Origin: Actinomycetes bacterium
GTDB taxonomy: Bacteria > Actinomycetota > Acidimicrobiia > Spongiisociales > JAHEDJ01
Assembly (NCBI GenBank): GCA_024641245.1
Contig: JAHEDK010000016.1
Span: 1-57,645 of the forward strand
DNA: 57,645 nucleotides
Direction of reading: 5' to 3'
The notes beneath the pieces are model-generated. The model was not told the origin of the DNA and made no database searches. It saw only the letters and a list, made by a program, of their open reading frames with translations. The position numbers were made by a program, and so were the translations under genes. Shown piece by piece: positions 39,984 through 50,190 of the stretch. Every line of letters begins with the position of its first letter. Positions within the stretch are counted from its first letter, which is position 1.

Positions 39984-41750
39984 TCATGACACAAGCCCTG
40001 ACGAGAAGTTGAGCGCCAGAGCCTCCTGGGCGGACTTGATCGCCTTGAACACTTCCCGTAACCCCATCCGCCGCCAGCTCGTCAATTCGTCGGGATTGAT
40101 GCGGTTGTCCGGCGATTCACCCGACCGCCAGCGTGCCACCTGATGTTCGAGACGAATCGTGGTTGCCAGTTCGTAACCCTCGATGAGCATCGATGACAAC
40201 TCGTCCGAAACCTCTCCCGCCGCCGCGGCCGCCTCCAGACGGCCGATCGTGCCGACCGTTGGAGCATCGATCACGAGGGCATGAATCCGGGCGAACTGAA
40301 CGATCGGGAGGATCGCTCCCGCCTTGAGATCAAACGTTCCTGGGTGGTCGCCTCCCCGGTCGGTCTGCATCCGCCCCATGAACCCGAGCGGCGGACGGAA
40401 GTCGGCCGCATGCTTGGCGAGTAAGGCGAGGAATGGCCCGGCGTTCCTTGCCCGTGCCCGCAACTCCGCGAACGAACCGGCCATGGTCGCATCTCCGGCG
40501 ATGACCCTCGAGTCGAAGACAATCTGGGATTCGAGGAGATGGACCGGGCTGGCATCGAGGAGATAGGAAATCCACCGTCTCTCCCACTCGTCCTCCTCGC
40601 CGCGCCAGTCCGGTTCTGAGGCCATCACCCCCCCATCGCAGCGCGGGTAGCCGACCTCTTCGAGAACCCCAGTCACGTGAGAGGCCATCACCTCAAACCA
40701 GGAGTTGGAGCTTGCCCCGTTTGGCACGACAAGGGCGTGATCCTGGTCGGGGAGCAAAGCAAGTTCACGCCGGGCGAGGCTCCCGAAGGCAACCCAGGCG
40801 TAGGAGCCGGGAGCGGGGCCGAGCTCGGCCGTCGCCCAATCGATAGCGCGGGCGGTGGCGGCTTCTGCGAAGTTGGCCAGCAGCCGTGAGATGGCCAGAC
40901 CTTCCATGCCCTGCGACAGCAGTCGCTCAACGATTCTCGGCATCGACGAGTAGACCTCCGCGAGTGCCCCCGGGGTCCGAGCGCTCCGAATGGCGCTACG
41001 AATGGCGAACGGGCTCTCGTCGATCGTCCCGAACAGGTCGCTGTCGGCCAGCATTCCAACCGGCCGGCCATCGAGCAGGACGGGCAGGTGCTTGATGCCT
41101 TGGTCAACCATCACTTCGAGGGCCGTCAGGAGGCGGTCGCCGGATTCGATGGTCGTGACCGGGAAAGTGGCGATGTCACGAATCGGGCCGGAGGAATCCC
41201 GACCGATCGCCACCATCCGGGCCCTGAAGTCCTGATCCGTGACAATTCCCATACGGTCCCCAACCGTGACGAGTGCGGCGGTGGCACCCTCCATGGTCAT
41301 AGCCTCAGCCACTGCCTGTGCCGCAATGTGCCCGCCGACCACGAGAGGCGAGGCCATGACCTCCGATACGAGGCGCGAAGTGAGCCGAAGGTCGTCGCCG
41401 GCGGTCCGTTGCCGCCCGGCCAGAACTGCCCGACCTGCCTCACCCTCCCACGCCAGGTCGATCGCCCGATCCGGTAGCTGCAGGTAGGTTGTTGCAGAGG
41501 AAGCGGTGGCAGTGTGGCCGGGGGTCGGGACCCAGAATTCGCCGGTGCCCACGACATCGACGCTGCGACCCTCCTGATCGCTGATCCGGAGCCCGCCGAA
41601 CATCACCGCCACGGGGCCTGGTGGGGAGACGACCTCGCCTCCGACCGCAGCCGCTTCGGTTATGTCCTCGATCAAGTCATCGAGATCCGCCGGGCGGACG
41701 CCGGCGAACGCGGTCATCTCGGAAAGGAACCGAAAGATTGCCTGTTGCAT
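39984..41750 (-). CDS. CBS-pair / DUF294 nucleotidyltransferase-like signalling protein
   Basis: 588 residues. The N-terminal 120 resemble a degenerate cyclic-nucleotide-binding fold, followed by two CBS domains (about 125-250: VSEVMASPLVVGG, ALEVMVDQGIKHLPVLLDGRPVGML), a DUF294 nucleotidyltransferase-like domain (VAFGSLARRELALLPDQDHALV, with the GS and DxD signature) and the DUF294 C-terminal helical domain. The family is related to GlnD-type nucleotidyltransferases and usually sits next to ActP-like symporter and DnaQ-like exonuclease genes, as here. The target of modification is unknown. Confidence 0.92.
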   Translation of the reverse strand: MQQAIFRFLSEMTAFAGVRPADLDDLIEDITEAAAVGGEVVSPPGPVAVMFGGLRISDQEGRSVDVVGTGEFWVPTPGHTATASSATTYLQLPDRAIDLAWEGEAGRAVLAGRQRTAGDDLRLTSRLVSEVMASPLVVGGHIAAQAVAEAMTMEGATAALVTVGDRMGIVTDQDFRARMVAIGRDSSGPIRDIATFPVTTIESGDRLLTALEVMVDQGIKHLPVLLDGRPVGMLADSDLFGTIDESPFAIRSAIRSARTPGALAEVYSSMPRIVERLLSQGMEGLAISRLLANFAEAATARAIDWATAELGPAPGSYAWVAFGSLARRELALLPDQDHALVVPNGASSNSWFEVMASHVTGVLEEVGYPRCDGGVMASEPDWRGEEDEWERRWISYLLDASPVHLLESQIVFDSRVIAGDATMAGSFAELRARARNAGPFLALLAKHAADFRPPLGFMGRMQTDRGGDHPGTFDLKAGAILPIVQFARIHALVIDAPTVGTIGRLEAAAAAGEVSDELSSMLIEGYELATTIRLEHQVARWRSGESPDNRINPDELTSWRRMGLREVFKAIKSAQEALALNFSSGLVS

Positions 41751-41834
41751 CGGAAACGCAGGTTAGTGGGAGTCGCCCGTCGGAGCCCGAAGAAGTGTCT
41801 TCCCTCGAAAAGGCAACCAGCGACCCGCGACGCA

Positions 41835-41870
41835 GAACAGCGGGGAAGCACCAGGACTTCCCCGCTGTTC
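41835..41870 (-). terminator. Hairpin terminator after the symporter gene
   Basis: A perfect 14-bp stem (GAACAGCGGGGAAG with its complement) and an 8-nt loop lie 20 bp past the symporter stop on the minus strand and before the DUF294 gene. There is no T-run, as is common in high-GC actinobacteria. The rest of the 139-bp gap shows nothing. Confidence 0.7.
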
Positions 41871-41889
41871 TGTTCAGACCTGTAGTGTT

Positions 41890-43565
<1,676 letters not shown>

Positions 43566-43569
<4 letters not shown>

Positions 43570-43865
43570 GCGTTACCTCCCGACATTCCCTGCAGTGTGG
43601 CTTCGAGCTCCGTGTCGTAGCGATCCATGGTCTTCGCATATACGAATATCAGAACCACAAACACGAAGATCGATCCCTGCTGCGCCATCCAGAATCCGAG
43701 TGGAAATCCTCCGATCGATGCCTCGTTGAGAACATCGATCATGAGAATCGACAAGACGATCGAGACAAACGCCCAGATCGACAACAAGATGAGCTTGAGG
43801 CGTACGTTCCGTCGCCAATAGTCCTTAATGGCTTGATCCACCGCTTCGACCTCCCTTCCATGCAT
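43566..43865 (-). CDS. DUF4212 symporter small subunit
   Basis: 99 residues with two membrane helices and the DUF4212 pattern: AIKDYWRRNVRLKLILLSIWAFVS, then GGFPLGFWMAQQGSIFVFVVLIFVYA. This protein is the standard partner of VC_2705-type symporters. It is followed by the large subunit with a 4-bp overlap. The 260-bp upstream gap carries the inverted AACGG/CCGTT sites described separately. Confidence 0.94.
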
Positions 43866-43993
43866 GGGTGCCCCTGGGGCACCCGGGGGCTCGTCTCCAG
43901 GAAGGTACGACGCCTTTTCTCTCCGCGACGGAAGTATGCGTTGAGCGGCGGTTTGTTGCGTCGATCGGTGGCGTTGGGACCGATCATCGGATG

Positions 43994-44050
43994 AACGGAC
44001 CGTTTAGCGCATCAAGGCGAAAGGTGCCGCATAACGGTTCTGCCGTTCAG
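43994..44050 (-). promoter_or_regulatory. Candidate operator region of the DUF4212-symporter operon
   Basis: AACGG-A-CCGTT (43994-44004) and AACGG-TTCTG-CCGTT (44033-44047) are two inverted repeats with the same arms. ACCGTTTAG (43999-44007) and GCCGTTCAG (44042-44050) fit the loose LytTR half-site pattern with zero and one mismatch. They lie 130-190 bp upstream of the DUF4212 start. The LytTR regulator encoded 2 kb away is a candidate binder (inference). Confidence 0.35.
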
Positions 44051-44087
44051 TTCCAGGCTGTGGGTCATAGGTTCTACGGCAATTCCG

Positions 44088-44104
44088 CACGGCGTTTTGC
44101 CGTG
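44088..44104 (-). terminator. Short hairpin after the second symporter gene
   Basis: CACGGC-GTTTT-GCCGTG is a 6-bp perfect stem 21 bp beyond the stop codon of the second symporter on the minus strand. No T-run. It may separate that operon from the DUF4212 operon, or be another member of the CGG/CCG inverted sites upstream of DUF4212. Confidence 0.4.
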
Positions 44105-44125
44105 TGTTGCCTCCCCTGGACCACG

Positions 44126-45835
44126 CTAGATCTCCATTCGTAGGAGTTCGGCGGCGCGTTCCGGCATGTGCATTCTCAGCAGCAATTGGTCTGCATGACG
44201 GGGCGGACGGGCCCGCAATGAGAACAGGATCATCACGGCAAACGCCAGAGGAACCGTCACTACCGCCGGCTGCGCGAGCAGCGCTCCCAACAGCCCATCA
44301 ACGTCGCCGAGCATTGTGACGAGAATGGCGGCTGTGGCGGAGAGTCCTCCAACCACCATGCCGAGCGCGGCGCCGCGGGCAGCCAGCCGTCGCCACCATA
44401 TGCCGAGAATCAAGAGCGGGCAGAAGGCGCTGGCGGCTATGGCGAAGGCCCAACCGACCAGAACATTGATGTCGAATGGTCGGGCGAGCAAACCGAGCCC
44501 GATCGCCACCACTCCACCGAATACCGCCCCGACCCTGAAGTACAAGAGCCTTCGGGCAGCAGAGGCGGCGGGGCGAAAGAGTTGAGCGTAGAGGTCGTGG
44601 CTCAATGCCCCGGCGACGCTGATCAGGAGTCCGGATGAAGTCGAGATGAAAGCGGAGAAGGCACCGGCCGCCACCAGCGCTGAGATGAACTCGCCGAGCG
44701 TTCCACCAATCAGACGGGGCAAGGCCAGCACCACGGTGTCGGTGTCGCCGGTGACGTACAATTCGGGAACCCACACTCTGCCCAGAGCTCCAAAGATCCA
44801 GGGGAAGAGGTAGAAGACCCCGACGAAACCCAGGATCACGACCGCAGTACGTCTCGCCGCGGGCGCATCGCGATTCGTGTAGAACCGCACGAGGATGTGT
44901 GGCAGCCCCATGGTCCCGAGCACGGTGGCGATCAGGAGTGACGCCGCCCCCAGCAGGCCGTACCGCTCGCCATCCGGGAACGGCACCGTCCAGGCAATGC
45001 CGTCCCTGGCACCGATCGATGCAGCCGTCGGCGCCACGTCGCCGGCTGCGAATGCCGCCTTCGTGCCTGCCGGCACCTCGACATCTCCCACCGGCCACAC
45101 AGCGGTCGTACCGTCAACAACAACGACGATCGACTCCGGCACCTCCAACCGGGTTTCGCGAGCGAAGGTCACTTCTGTGGCAGTGGGGAAAGTCGGCAAT
45201 CCGGCCGCAAATGGAGTGCGAGCACCGGACGACCAGCCGAGCGCAATCAGCAAGACCAGAGCCGAGAACGAAATCGCAGTGAGCTTGGTCCAGAAATGAA
45301 AGGCCTGCACATAGGTGATGCCCTTCATCCCTCCAAATGCCACCGCTGCAACGACGAGGACCCCCACGACAACGACGCCCAGCCAGTAGGGCACGCCGGC
45401 GAGGAGTTCGAGCGTCACACCTGCGCCCTTCATCTGAGGAACCAGGTAGAACCACCCAATGACGAGAACCAGTAGGGCGGCGATGCGCCGGAGGCGCCGG
45501 CTGGCAAAGCGCCCCTCGGCGAAGTCCGGGATCGTATAGGCACCGAATCGCCTGAGGGGTGCTGCGACAAAGAGCAGCAACGTCACATACCCGGCCGCAT
45601 AGCCGAGTGGAAACCACATCGCCCTGGCCCCGAGCTTCATGACCAATCCGGCAATGCCGAGAAAGGAGGCCGCAGAGAGATACTCACCCGAGATGGCAGA
45701 CGCGTTCCAGATCGACCCGACCGCGCGGGTGGCGACGAAGAAGTCCGATGTGGTGCGGGCGATCCTTATGCCAAACAGGCCGATCGTGAAGGTGGCGACG
45801 ATCACCGCTCCTACGAAGATCGTCGTCAGTGTCAC
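44126..45835 (-). CDS. Second sodium:solute symporter (SSS family)
   Basis: 569 residues with the SSS core: DFFVATRAVGSIWNASAISGEYLSAASFLGIAGL, VLGTMGLPHILVRFYTNRDAPAARR and STSSGLLISVAGALSHDLYAQL. Residues of about 215-300 form a non-membrane insertion rich in Val, Ala and acidic residues (TRLEVPESIVVVVDGTTAVW onward), apparently an external domain absent from the other symporter here. Last gene of the LytS-LytTR-small subunit-symporter operon, so the substrate is probably what LytS senses. Related to ActP/MctC-type carboxylate transporters; substrate not defined. Confidence 0.92.
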   Translation of the reverse strand: MTLTTIFVGAVIVATFTIGLFGIRIARTTSDFFVATRAVGSIWNASAISGEYLSAASFLGIAGLVMKLGARAMWFPLGYAAGYVTLLLFVAAPLRRFGAYTIPDFAEGRFASRRLRRIAALLVLVIGWFYLVPQMKGAGVTLELLAGVPYWLGVVVVGVLVVAAVAFGGMKGITYVQAFHFWTKLTAISFSALVLLIALGWSSGARTPFAAGLPTFPTATEVTFARETRLEVPESIVVVVDGTTAVWPVGDVEVPAGTKAAFAAGDVAPTAASIGARDGIAWTVPFPDGERYGLLGAASLLIATVLGTMGLPHILVRFYTNRDAPAARRTAVVILGFVGVFYLFPWIFGALGRVWVPELYVTGDTDTVVLALPRLIGGTLGEFISALVAAGAFSAFISTSSGLLISVAGALSHDLYAQLFRPAASAARRLLYFRVGAVFGGVVAIGLGLLARPFDINVLVGWAFAIAASAFCPLLILGIWWRRLAARGAALGMVVGGLSATAAILVTMLGDVDGLLGALLAQPAVVTVPLAFAVMILFSLRARPPRHADQLLLRMHMPERAAELLRMEI

Positions 45836-46125
45836 GGCGTATCCACCAGGTCTGAGAACTCCTCTTCATCCTCCTCGACTGCGCCGAGGTAGCTCCAGGC
45901 AATGAGCACCAGCATCGGGAATCCGGCGACTCCGAGAAACAGCCAGGGAAGTGGCAGCGACCACAGGTAGGTAGTCGCCAGCGACGGGAAGAACCAGAAG
46001 ACGATCGGGCCGCCGAGCATTACTAGCAAGAAGAGCCCGAAATAGAAGAGCGAGGTGGACAAGTTGACTCTGAGGACCGTGCGCAGGTAGATCGGGTCGA
46101 GTGCAGTGTTGCGGTCGTCTCTCAT
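45832..46125 (-). CDS. Small membrane subunit of the second symporter
   Basis: 97 residues, two membrane helices (about 24-47 and 58-80) and an acidic tail (EEDEEEFSDLVD). It is in the position occupied by DUF485 or DUF4212 subunits in other symporter operons and overlaps both neighbours by 4 bp. I cannot assign it firmly to either family. Confidence 0.85.
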   Translation of the reverse strand: MRDDRNTALDPIYLRTVLRVNLSTSLFYFGLFLLVMLGGPIVFWFFPSLATTYLWSLPLPWLFLGVAGFPMLVLIAWSYLGAVEEDEEEFSDLVDTP

Positions 46126-46895
46126 CGGCCGGTGGTACCGAGTCCCAGGCGCTCACGTAGTTGTCTCGCCCGCCGGCGACTGACGGGGATCTTGGTCTCC
46201 CCCGAGTCGTTGAGTCTCACTATCAGGGTCTGATTGAAGTACGGCTGAATCTCAATGACGTGGCGCAGGTTCACCAGGAAGCTGCGATGAACGCGGACAA
46301 AACCCTCGGAGGACCATCGTTCTGCCAGCGATGAGAGCGACCGGCGCACCAGGTAGGAGTCCTTGAAGGTGTGAAGGCGCACATAGTCGCCCTCGGATTC
46401 GACGTACCGGATCTCGCCTCGATCGATGAGACGTGTCTTGCCCGCCACCTCGACCGCTACGAAGGGCAGCGCCTCATCTTCTGTGCGTTCCACTCCAACC
46501 TGGGTCGAGGCGTCCCCCGACTTGCCGGCCACCCGGCTCTCGAGGCGCCGGAGCGTTGCCGTGAGTCGTTCCATTGAGACGGGCTTGAGTAGGTAGTCGG
46601 TCGCATCGATCGCAAACGCTTCGACCGCATGCTCCTCATGGGCGCTGACAAACACAACGGCAGGCGGATCGGAGAATTGGCCGAGCGTCCTGGCGAGTTG
46701 AATGCCGTCGAGGCCGGGCATCCGAATGTCCAGGAACACGACATCGGCCGGTTCATCCTGTAGCAACACCAGAGCTTCGGTTGCGCCGGCGGCTGTCTGG
46801 ATCTCCTCGGCGGCACCTGCTGCCTCGAGCAAATAGGCCAGGTCGTCTCGGGCGTGCTGTTCGTCGTCGACGACCAGCACCTTGGAGAAGGTCAC
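46122..46895 (-). CDS. LytTR-family response regulator
   Basis: 257 residues: receiver domain (1-120; VLVVDDEQHAR, phospho-Asp56 in VVFLDIRMPGLDG, DYLLKPV) and a LytTR DNA-binding domain (about 145-250; IRYVESEGDYVRLHT, VRVHRSFLVNLRHV, PVSRRRARQLRERL). Encoded directly after its LytS-type kinase with a 4-bp overlap. LytS/LytTR pairs such as BtsSR and YpdAB of E. coli control carboxylate transporter genes, which fits the downstream symporter. Confidence 0.95.
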   Translation of the reverse strand: MTFSKVLVVDDEQHARDDLAYLLEAAGAAEEIQTAAGATEALVLLQDEPADVVFLDIRMPGLDGIQLARTLGQFSDPPAVVFVSAHEEHAVEAFAIDATDYLLKPVSMERLTATLRRLESRVAGKSGDASTQVGVERTEDEALPFVAVEVAGKTRLIDRGEIRYVESEGDYVRLHTFKDSYLVRRSLSSLAERWSSEGFVRVHRSFLVNLRHVIEIQPYFNQTLIVRLNDSGETKIPVSRRRARQLRERLGLGTTGR

Positions 46896-48097
46896 GGTTG
46901 GATCACCCCGGCACGATACTTCGGAATGAGCATCGAGACCCGGGTTCCCGAGCCGGGCTCAGATTCGATGTGCAGGCCGTAATGCTCACCGTACGTCGAG
47001 CGGAGTCGCTCCTGAATGTTGGCCAGACCGACCGATCCTTCACCAGGGTCGCCGCCGGAAGCCGTGATCGAGGCAATCGCCTCGTCGGCCATGCCGACAC
47101 CGTTGTCCGATACGGAGAGGTAGACATCGTCGTCCCGGTCCTCCGCATCAATCGTCACCAGCCAGATCCCGTCACGGCGCTCGAGACCATGTTGCACCGC
47201 GTTCTCCACCAGGGGTTGCAGTAGGAGCATCGGAATCGTGATCGGCAGGACTTCGGGATCGACTCTGAACACGACCTCGAGCCGGTCTCCGTGCCTAGCT
47301 CGCTGTAGTTCGAGGTATGTGTGAACGTTGCGTAGTTCATCCGAGAGCGTCGTGTTGATGCGGTCGTTGCGCAGGATGTAGCGGGAGAACTCGGCGAACT
47401 GGATCAGCAGTTCTCTGGCCCGCTCGGCATCTCTTCGCACCATGCTTCCGATGGCGGTCAATGTGTTGTAGGCAAAATGAGGACTGATCTGAGCACGCAG
47501 GGCCACGGTCCTGGCCCTCAGAAGCTCCTGGCGGGTTACATCACCTTCAGCCAGTTGGAGCTGATTCGAAAGCTGTCTGGCGACCTCACGGGCGGCGCGG
47601 ATCAGGCCCAGGGTCACCGGCTGATCCTTAAGGCGGAGCAGGATGAGGCTACCCATCACCTCAGACCCGGCCCGCAAGGGGACGGCAACGGTCTCACCGA
47701 TCGGGCAATCGAGCCGATCACAAACCAGGCCCGACCTGGACGCCCGGGACCCCCCGGTCCGGATAGCCGCCTCACCGATCTCAAAGACTTGAAGATCTCC
47801 GACTCCATGATGGCGATGCCCGATGCCGCTGTAGGCGAGGACCTCTTTGAGATCGGTGATGGCAACTGCCGCCACTCCGACGAGTTCTCGAATAGCGCGC
47901 GCCGATCGAGCGGCCGACCGGGCATCGAGCCCCTCGCGCATCGGACGGGCAGTCAGGTAGGTCAGTCGGAGGGTGTCCTGAACCGACCGCTCCGTCGGAT
48001 TGGCCAGCGCCCATCTGCTCGGCCGCCACGATCGCCTGGTTCGCCGCCGATTCACAAACGGCTGAGTGGTGAGCAGGACGAGAGGAATGCGATGCAT
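46892..48097 (-). CDS. LytS-type sensor histidine kinase (cytoplasmic, GAF-like input)
   Basis: About 401 residues from ATG 48097. A GAF-like input domain (about 45-190, including a CDRLDCPIGETVAVPLRAG segment), then the His-kinase domain ALRAQISPHFAYNTLTAIGSM with the phospho-His, and a HATPase with PLVENAVQHGLE, SDNGVGM and SVGLANIQERL. No membrane helix. The start is uncertain: the frame is open to 48265, but that part reads through the GGCAATA heptamers and is not protein-like. A GTG start at VNRRRTRR is also possible. Confidence 0.9.
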   Translation of the reverse strand: MHRIPLVLLTTQPFVNRRRTRRSWRPSRWALANPTERSVQDTLRLTYLTARPMREGLDARSAARSARAIRELVGVAAVAITDLKEVLAYSGIGHRHHGVGDLQVFEIGEAAIRTGGSRASRSGLVCDRLDCPIGETVAVPLRAGSEVMGSLILLRLKDQPVTLGLIRAAREVARQLSNQLQLAEGDVTRQELLRARTVALRAQISPHFAYNTLTAIGSMVRRDAERARELLIQFAEFSRYILRNDRINTTLSDELRNVHTYLELQRARHGDRLEVVFRVDPEVLPITIPMLLLQPLVENAVQHGLERRDGIWLVTIDAEDRDDDVYLSVSDNGVGMADEAIASITASGGDPGEGSVGLANIQERLRSTYGEHYGLHIESEPGSGTRVSMLIPKYRAGVIQP

Positions 48098-48126
48098 ACG
48101 TGAGGAGGAACGTAGCAATGGCCACA

Positions 48127-48142
48127 GGCAATAGGCAATAGG
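48127..48142. repeat. Heptamer repeat GGCAATA (2 copies plus GG) in a degenerate repeat island
   Basis: Two perfect units lie in the 127-bp gap between the LytS gene and the Yip1-like gene. They are followed by decayed relatives (GGCAACTGGCAATTGG, GGGCATTGGGCGATAGGCGAT) up to about 48214. Confidence 0.85.
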
Positions 48143-48224
48143 TTCTTGGAGAATGGCAACTGGCAATTGGACCCGGCGGTGTTCGGTGGGCCCTGGGCAT
48201 TGGGCGATAGGCGATCGTGCGCCC

Positions 48225-48758
48225 TCACACCACCCCGAAGATGGCGATTGGGACCAGAAACACATTCGAGACGATCAGCAGACCGGCGGCTGCCATGACC
48301 CCGGTGCCGGCCGCCCGCCGGACGGAGAGGCCCAATACCGCCCGGCCCGCCACCATCAGGGCGAGCACGAACCAGATGGCCGCGACGACATTGGCGAAGC
48401 TCACATCAAGCGGCATGACCTGGAGCAGGAGTGGAGCGTGCGCCAGAGCCGTTGCCCGGTACATCGCTCCGAGGGTTCCCTCCCCTTCGAAGCCGTGCAC
48501 GCCGATGAACCACAGGATCGGCGCAACGACCACCCAACGAAGCAACCCCCACACGATGAATGCCGCTGCGGTTCGAAATCCAGCCCCGGACGCACGGTCG
48601 AGCCACATCGCCCATGAAGCGAGCAGGCTGTAGACCGCGAGGACGAACAGCACCGACGACACGTTCGATCCGGCGCGACGAAACGACACTTCTCGGTAGG
48701 ACTCCGGTTGGAGCAGCAACGCACGGACGATGTGAGCAGGACGGTACAACGTACCCAA
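48225..48758 (-). CDS. Yip1-like integral membrane protein (copy 1)
   Basis: About 177 residues with five hydrophobic helices. The N-terminal amphipathic segment (LYRPAHIVRALLLQPESYREV) is followed by membrane segments including a VAPILWFIGVHGFEGEG loop and the ATALAHAPLLLQVMPLDV motif. The pattern resembles Yip1-domain proteins and parallels the gene on the other side of truA (YSHAPLALLVVAPFV). The start is uncertain; I use TTG 48758. The open frame reaches back into truA. Confidence 0.75.
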   Translation of the reverse strand: MGTLYRPAHIVRALLLQPESYREVSFRRAGSNVSSVLFVLAVYSLLASWAMWLDRASGAGFRTAAAFIVWGLLRWVVVAPILWFIGVHGFEGEGTLGAMYRATALAHAPLLLQVMPLDVSFANVVAAIWFVLALMVAGRAVLGLSVRRAAGTGVMAAAGLLIVSNVFLVPIAIFGVV

Positions 48759-48798
48759 AGCAACGCCGCCGACCCGTCCGGCATTCCGATCGTCGCGA

Positions 48799-49533
48799 CT
48801 ATGGGTACCCCACCCGCCACAACGTGAGGCCGTGCGGAGGTGCCGCGCCCCCTGTGGTCGAACGATCTCTGGCCTGCAGGAAGCGCGGGATGGCTTCAGG
48901 ATGCAGTCGCCCACGCCCGACCTCAACACACGCCACCACCATGGCCCGCACCATCTGGTGACAGAACGATGAGGCAGTCACCTCGAACTCGAGGATCCCA
49001 TCCTGGAGGTACCTCCATTCCGTCGCCAGCACGGTCCGCTCGCTCGACCGTCCGGGGGCGGCCCTGCAGAATGATGCGAAGTCGTGCAGGCCCTCGAAAT
49101 GCTCGGCAGCGGCTGCCATCGCTTCGATATCGAGTGCATACGCAACGCGCCATGCTCGATGCCGCCACTGCGGATCGAGCACTCGGCCGTTGTCGATCCG
49201 GTAGCGATAGGTCCGGGAGATCGCTGAGAATCGGGCATTGAAACCATCGGCCGCGGCTGACAATGCGGTGATGGCAATCTCGGGGTTGAGCATCTTGTTG
49301 AGAGACCTGAGGAGCCGCTCGATGTCGAGATTCTGGTCACTCTCAAAGCTGACCACCTGCCCGTCGGCATGGACCCCGGCGTCCGTCCGCCCGGCGACCA
49401 CCGTTTCCACGCCGGGCACGACTCGATGGAGAGCACCCTCGAGGTCGTCCTGCACGGTGCGAACGTTTAGCTGACGGGCGTATCCGCGAAAGCCGGAGCC
49501 GTCGTAGGCCAGATCCATCCTGTACACGGTCAC
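48799..49533 (-). CDS. truA: tRNA pseudouridine synthase A
   Basis: Makes pseudouridine at positions 38-40 of tRNAs. MDLAYDGSGFRGYARQ, the catalytic Asp in AGRTDAGVHADGQVVSF, and FNARFSAISRTYRYRI are diagnostic. I use GTG 49533, which gives 244 residues and begins 1 nt after the stop of the upstream Yip1-like gene; GTG 49527 and ATG 49518 are alternatives. No Shine-Dalgarno is visible, so translation may depend on coupling. Confidence 0.94.
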   Translation of the reverse strand: MTVYRMDLAYDGSGFRGYARQLNVRTVQDDLEGALHRVVPGVETVVAGRTDAGVHADGQVVSFESDQNLDIERLLRSLNKMLNPEIAITALSAAADGFNARFSAISRTYRYRIDNGRVLDPQWRHRAWRVAYALDIEAMAAAAEHFEGLHDFASFCRAAPGRSSERTVLATEWRYLQDGILEFEVTASSFCHQMVRAMVVACVEVGRGRLHPEAIPRFLQARDRSTTGGAAPPHGLTLWRVGYP

Positions 49534-49534
49534 G

Positions 49535-50068
49535 TCAGAAGAAGCGGAGCAGAGAGGCGAGGCCGTCGCCGATCCCAATCGCTTGCACGACCCACCACAG
49601 CGCAACTGCGAGAACGGAACTCGCCATCGCCTTGCGGGTGTCGAAATCGAACACCACGCGTGCGGCCGCTCCGATCGCCGCCACGAACCAGATCAAAGCA
49701 GCTGCTACGACCACATCGACAAGTATCGACCCGACGAACGGTGCAACGACCAGCAGAGCAAGCGGAGCGTGGCTGTATCCGGTCAGGCGGATCACCGTGG
49801 CACCGCGCGCCGACGCATCGAAGAGTTTGGTGCCGGCCAACCACAGGCCGCCCGAGACGACCAGCCATCCGATCAGGCCACCGAGCAACAGGCTGATGAA
49901 GAAGACAACACCGAAACCAACGGATCCGCTGACCACCAGGGCCAGGTAGACGGCGGCATAGATCCCGGCCACCAGCAACACGGCGTCTCCGGTAGCGGCC
50001 GAGTCGAAGAACACCTCGGTATAGAGCCTCTGATCGAGCCTGGCGGCCCGCATGATCCTGTCGAGCAT
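49535..50068 (-). CDS. Yip1-like integral membrane protein (copy 2)
   Basis: 177 residues, five hydrophobic helices, beginning MLDRIMRAARLDQRLYTEVFFD; an acidic motif and the TGYSHAPLALLVVAPFVGS segment correspond to Yip1-family features. Length and helix layout match the copy at 48225-48758, suggesting an old duplication. The frame is open to 50293, but the conserved N-terminus begins at 50068. Coupled to truA by a 1-nt gap. Confidence 0.8.
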   Translation of the reverse strand: MLDRIMRAARLDQRLYTEVFFDSAATGDAVLLVAGIYAAVYLALVVSGSVGFGVVFFISLLLGGLIGWLVVSGGLWLAGTKLFDASARGATVIRLTGYSHAPLALLVVAPFVGSILVDVVVAAALIWFVAAIGAAARVVFDFDTRKAMASSVLAVALWWVVQAIGIGDGLASLLRFF

Positions 50069-50190
50069 GAACCCATTCTGTCGGTCCCGGCAGAGTAACA
50101 CCCGGCCGGGCTGGCGATTCGAAGCGATTTCGATCGCGTTCCACCGGCCTCCGGCAACCGGACGACCGCATTCGGCTGCGGACTCTGGGA

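Noticed and set aside
48098..48265. N-terminal extension of the LytS-type kinase
   Set aside because: The extra codons translate the GGCAATA heptamer island and have no kinase or sensor similarity.
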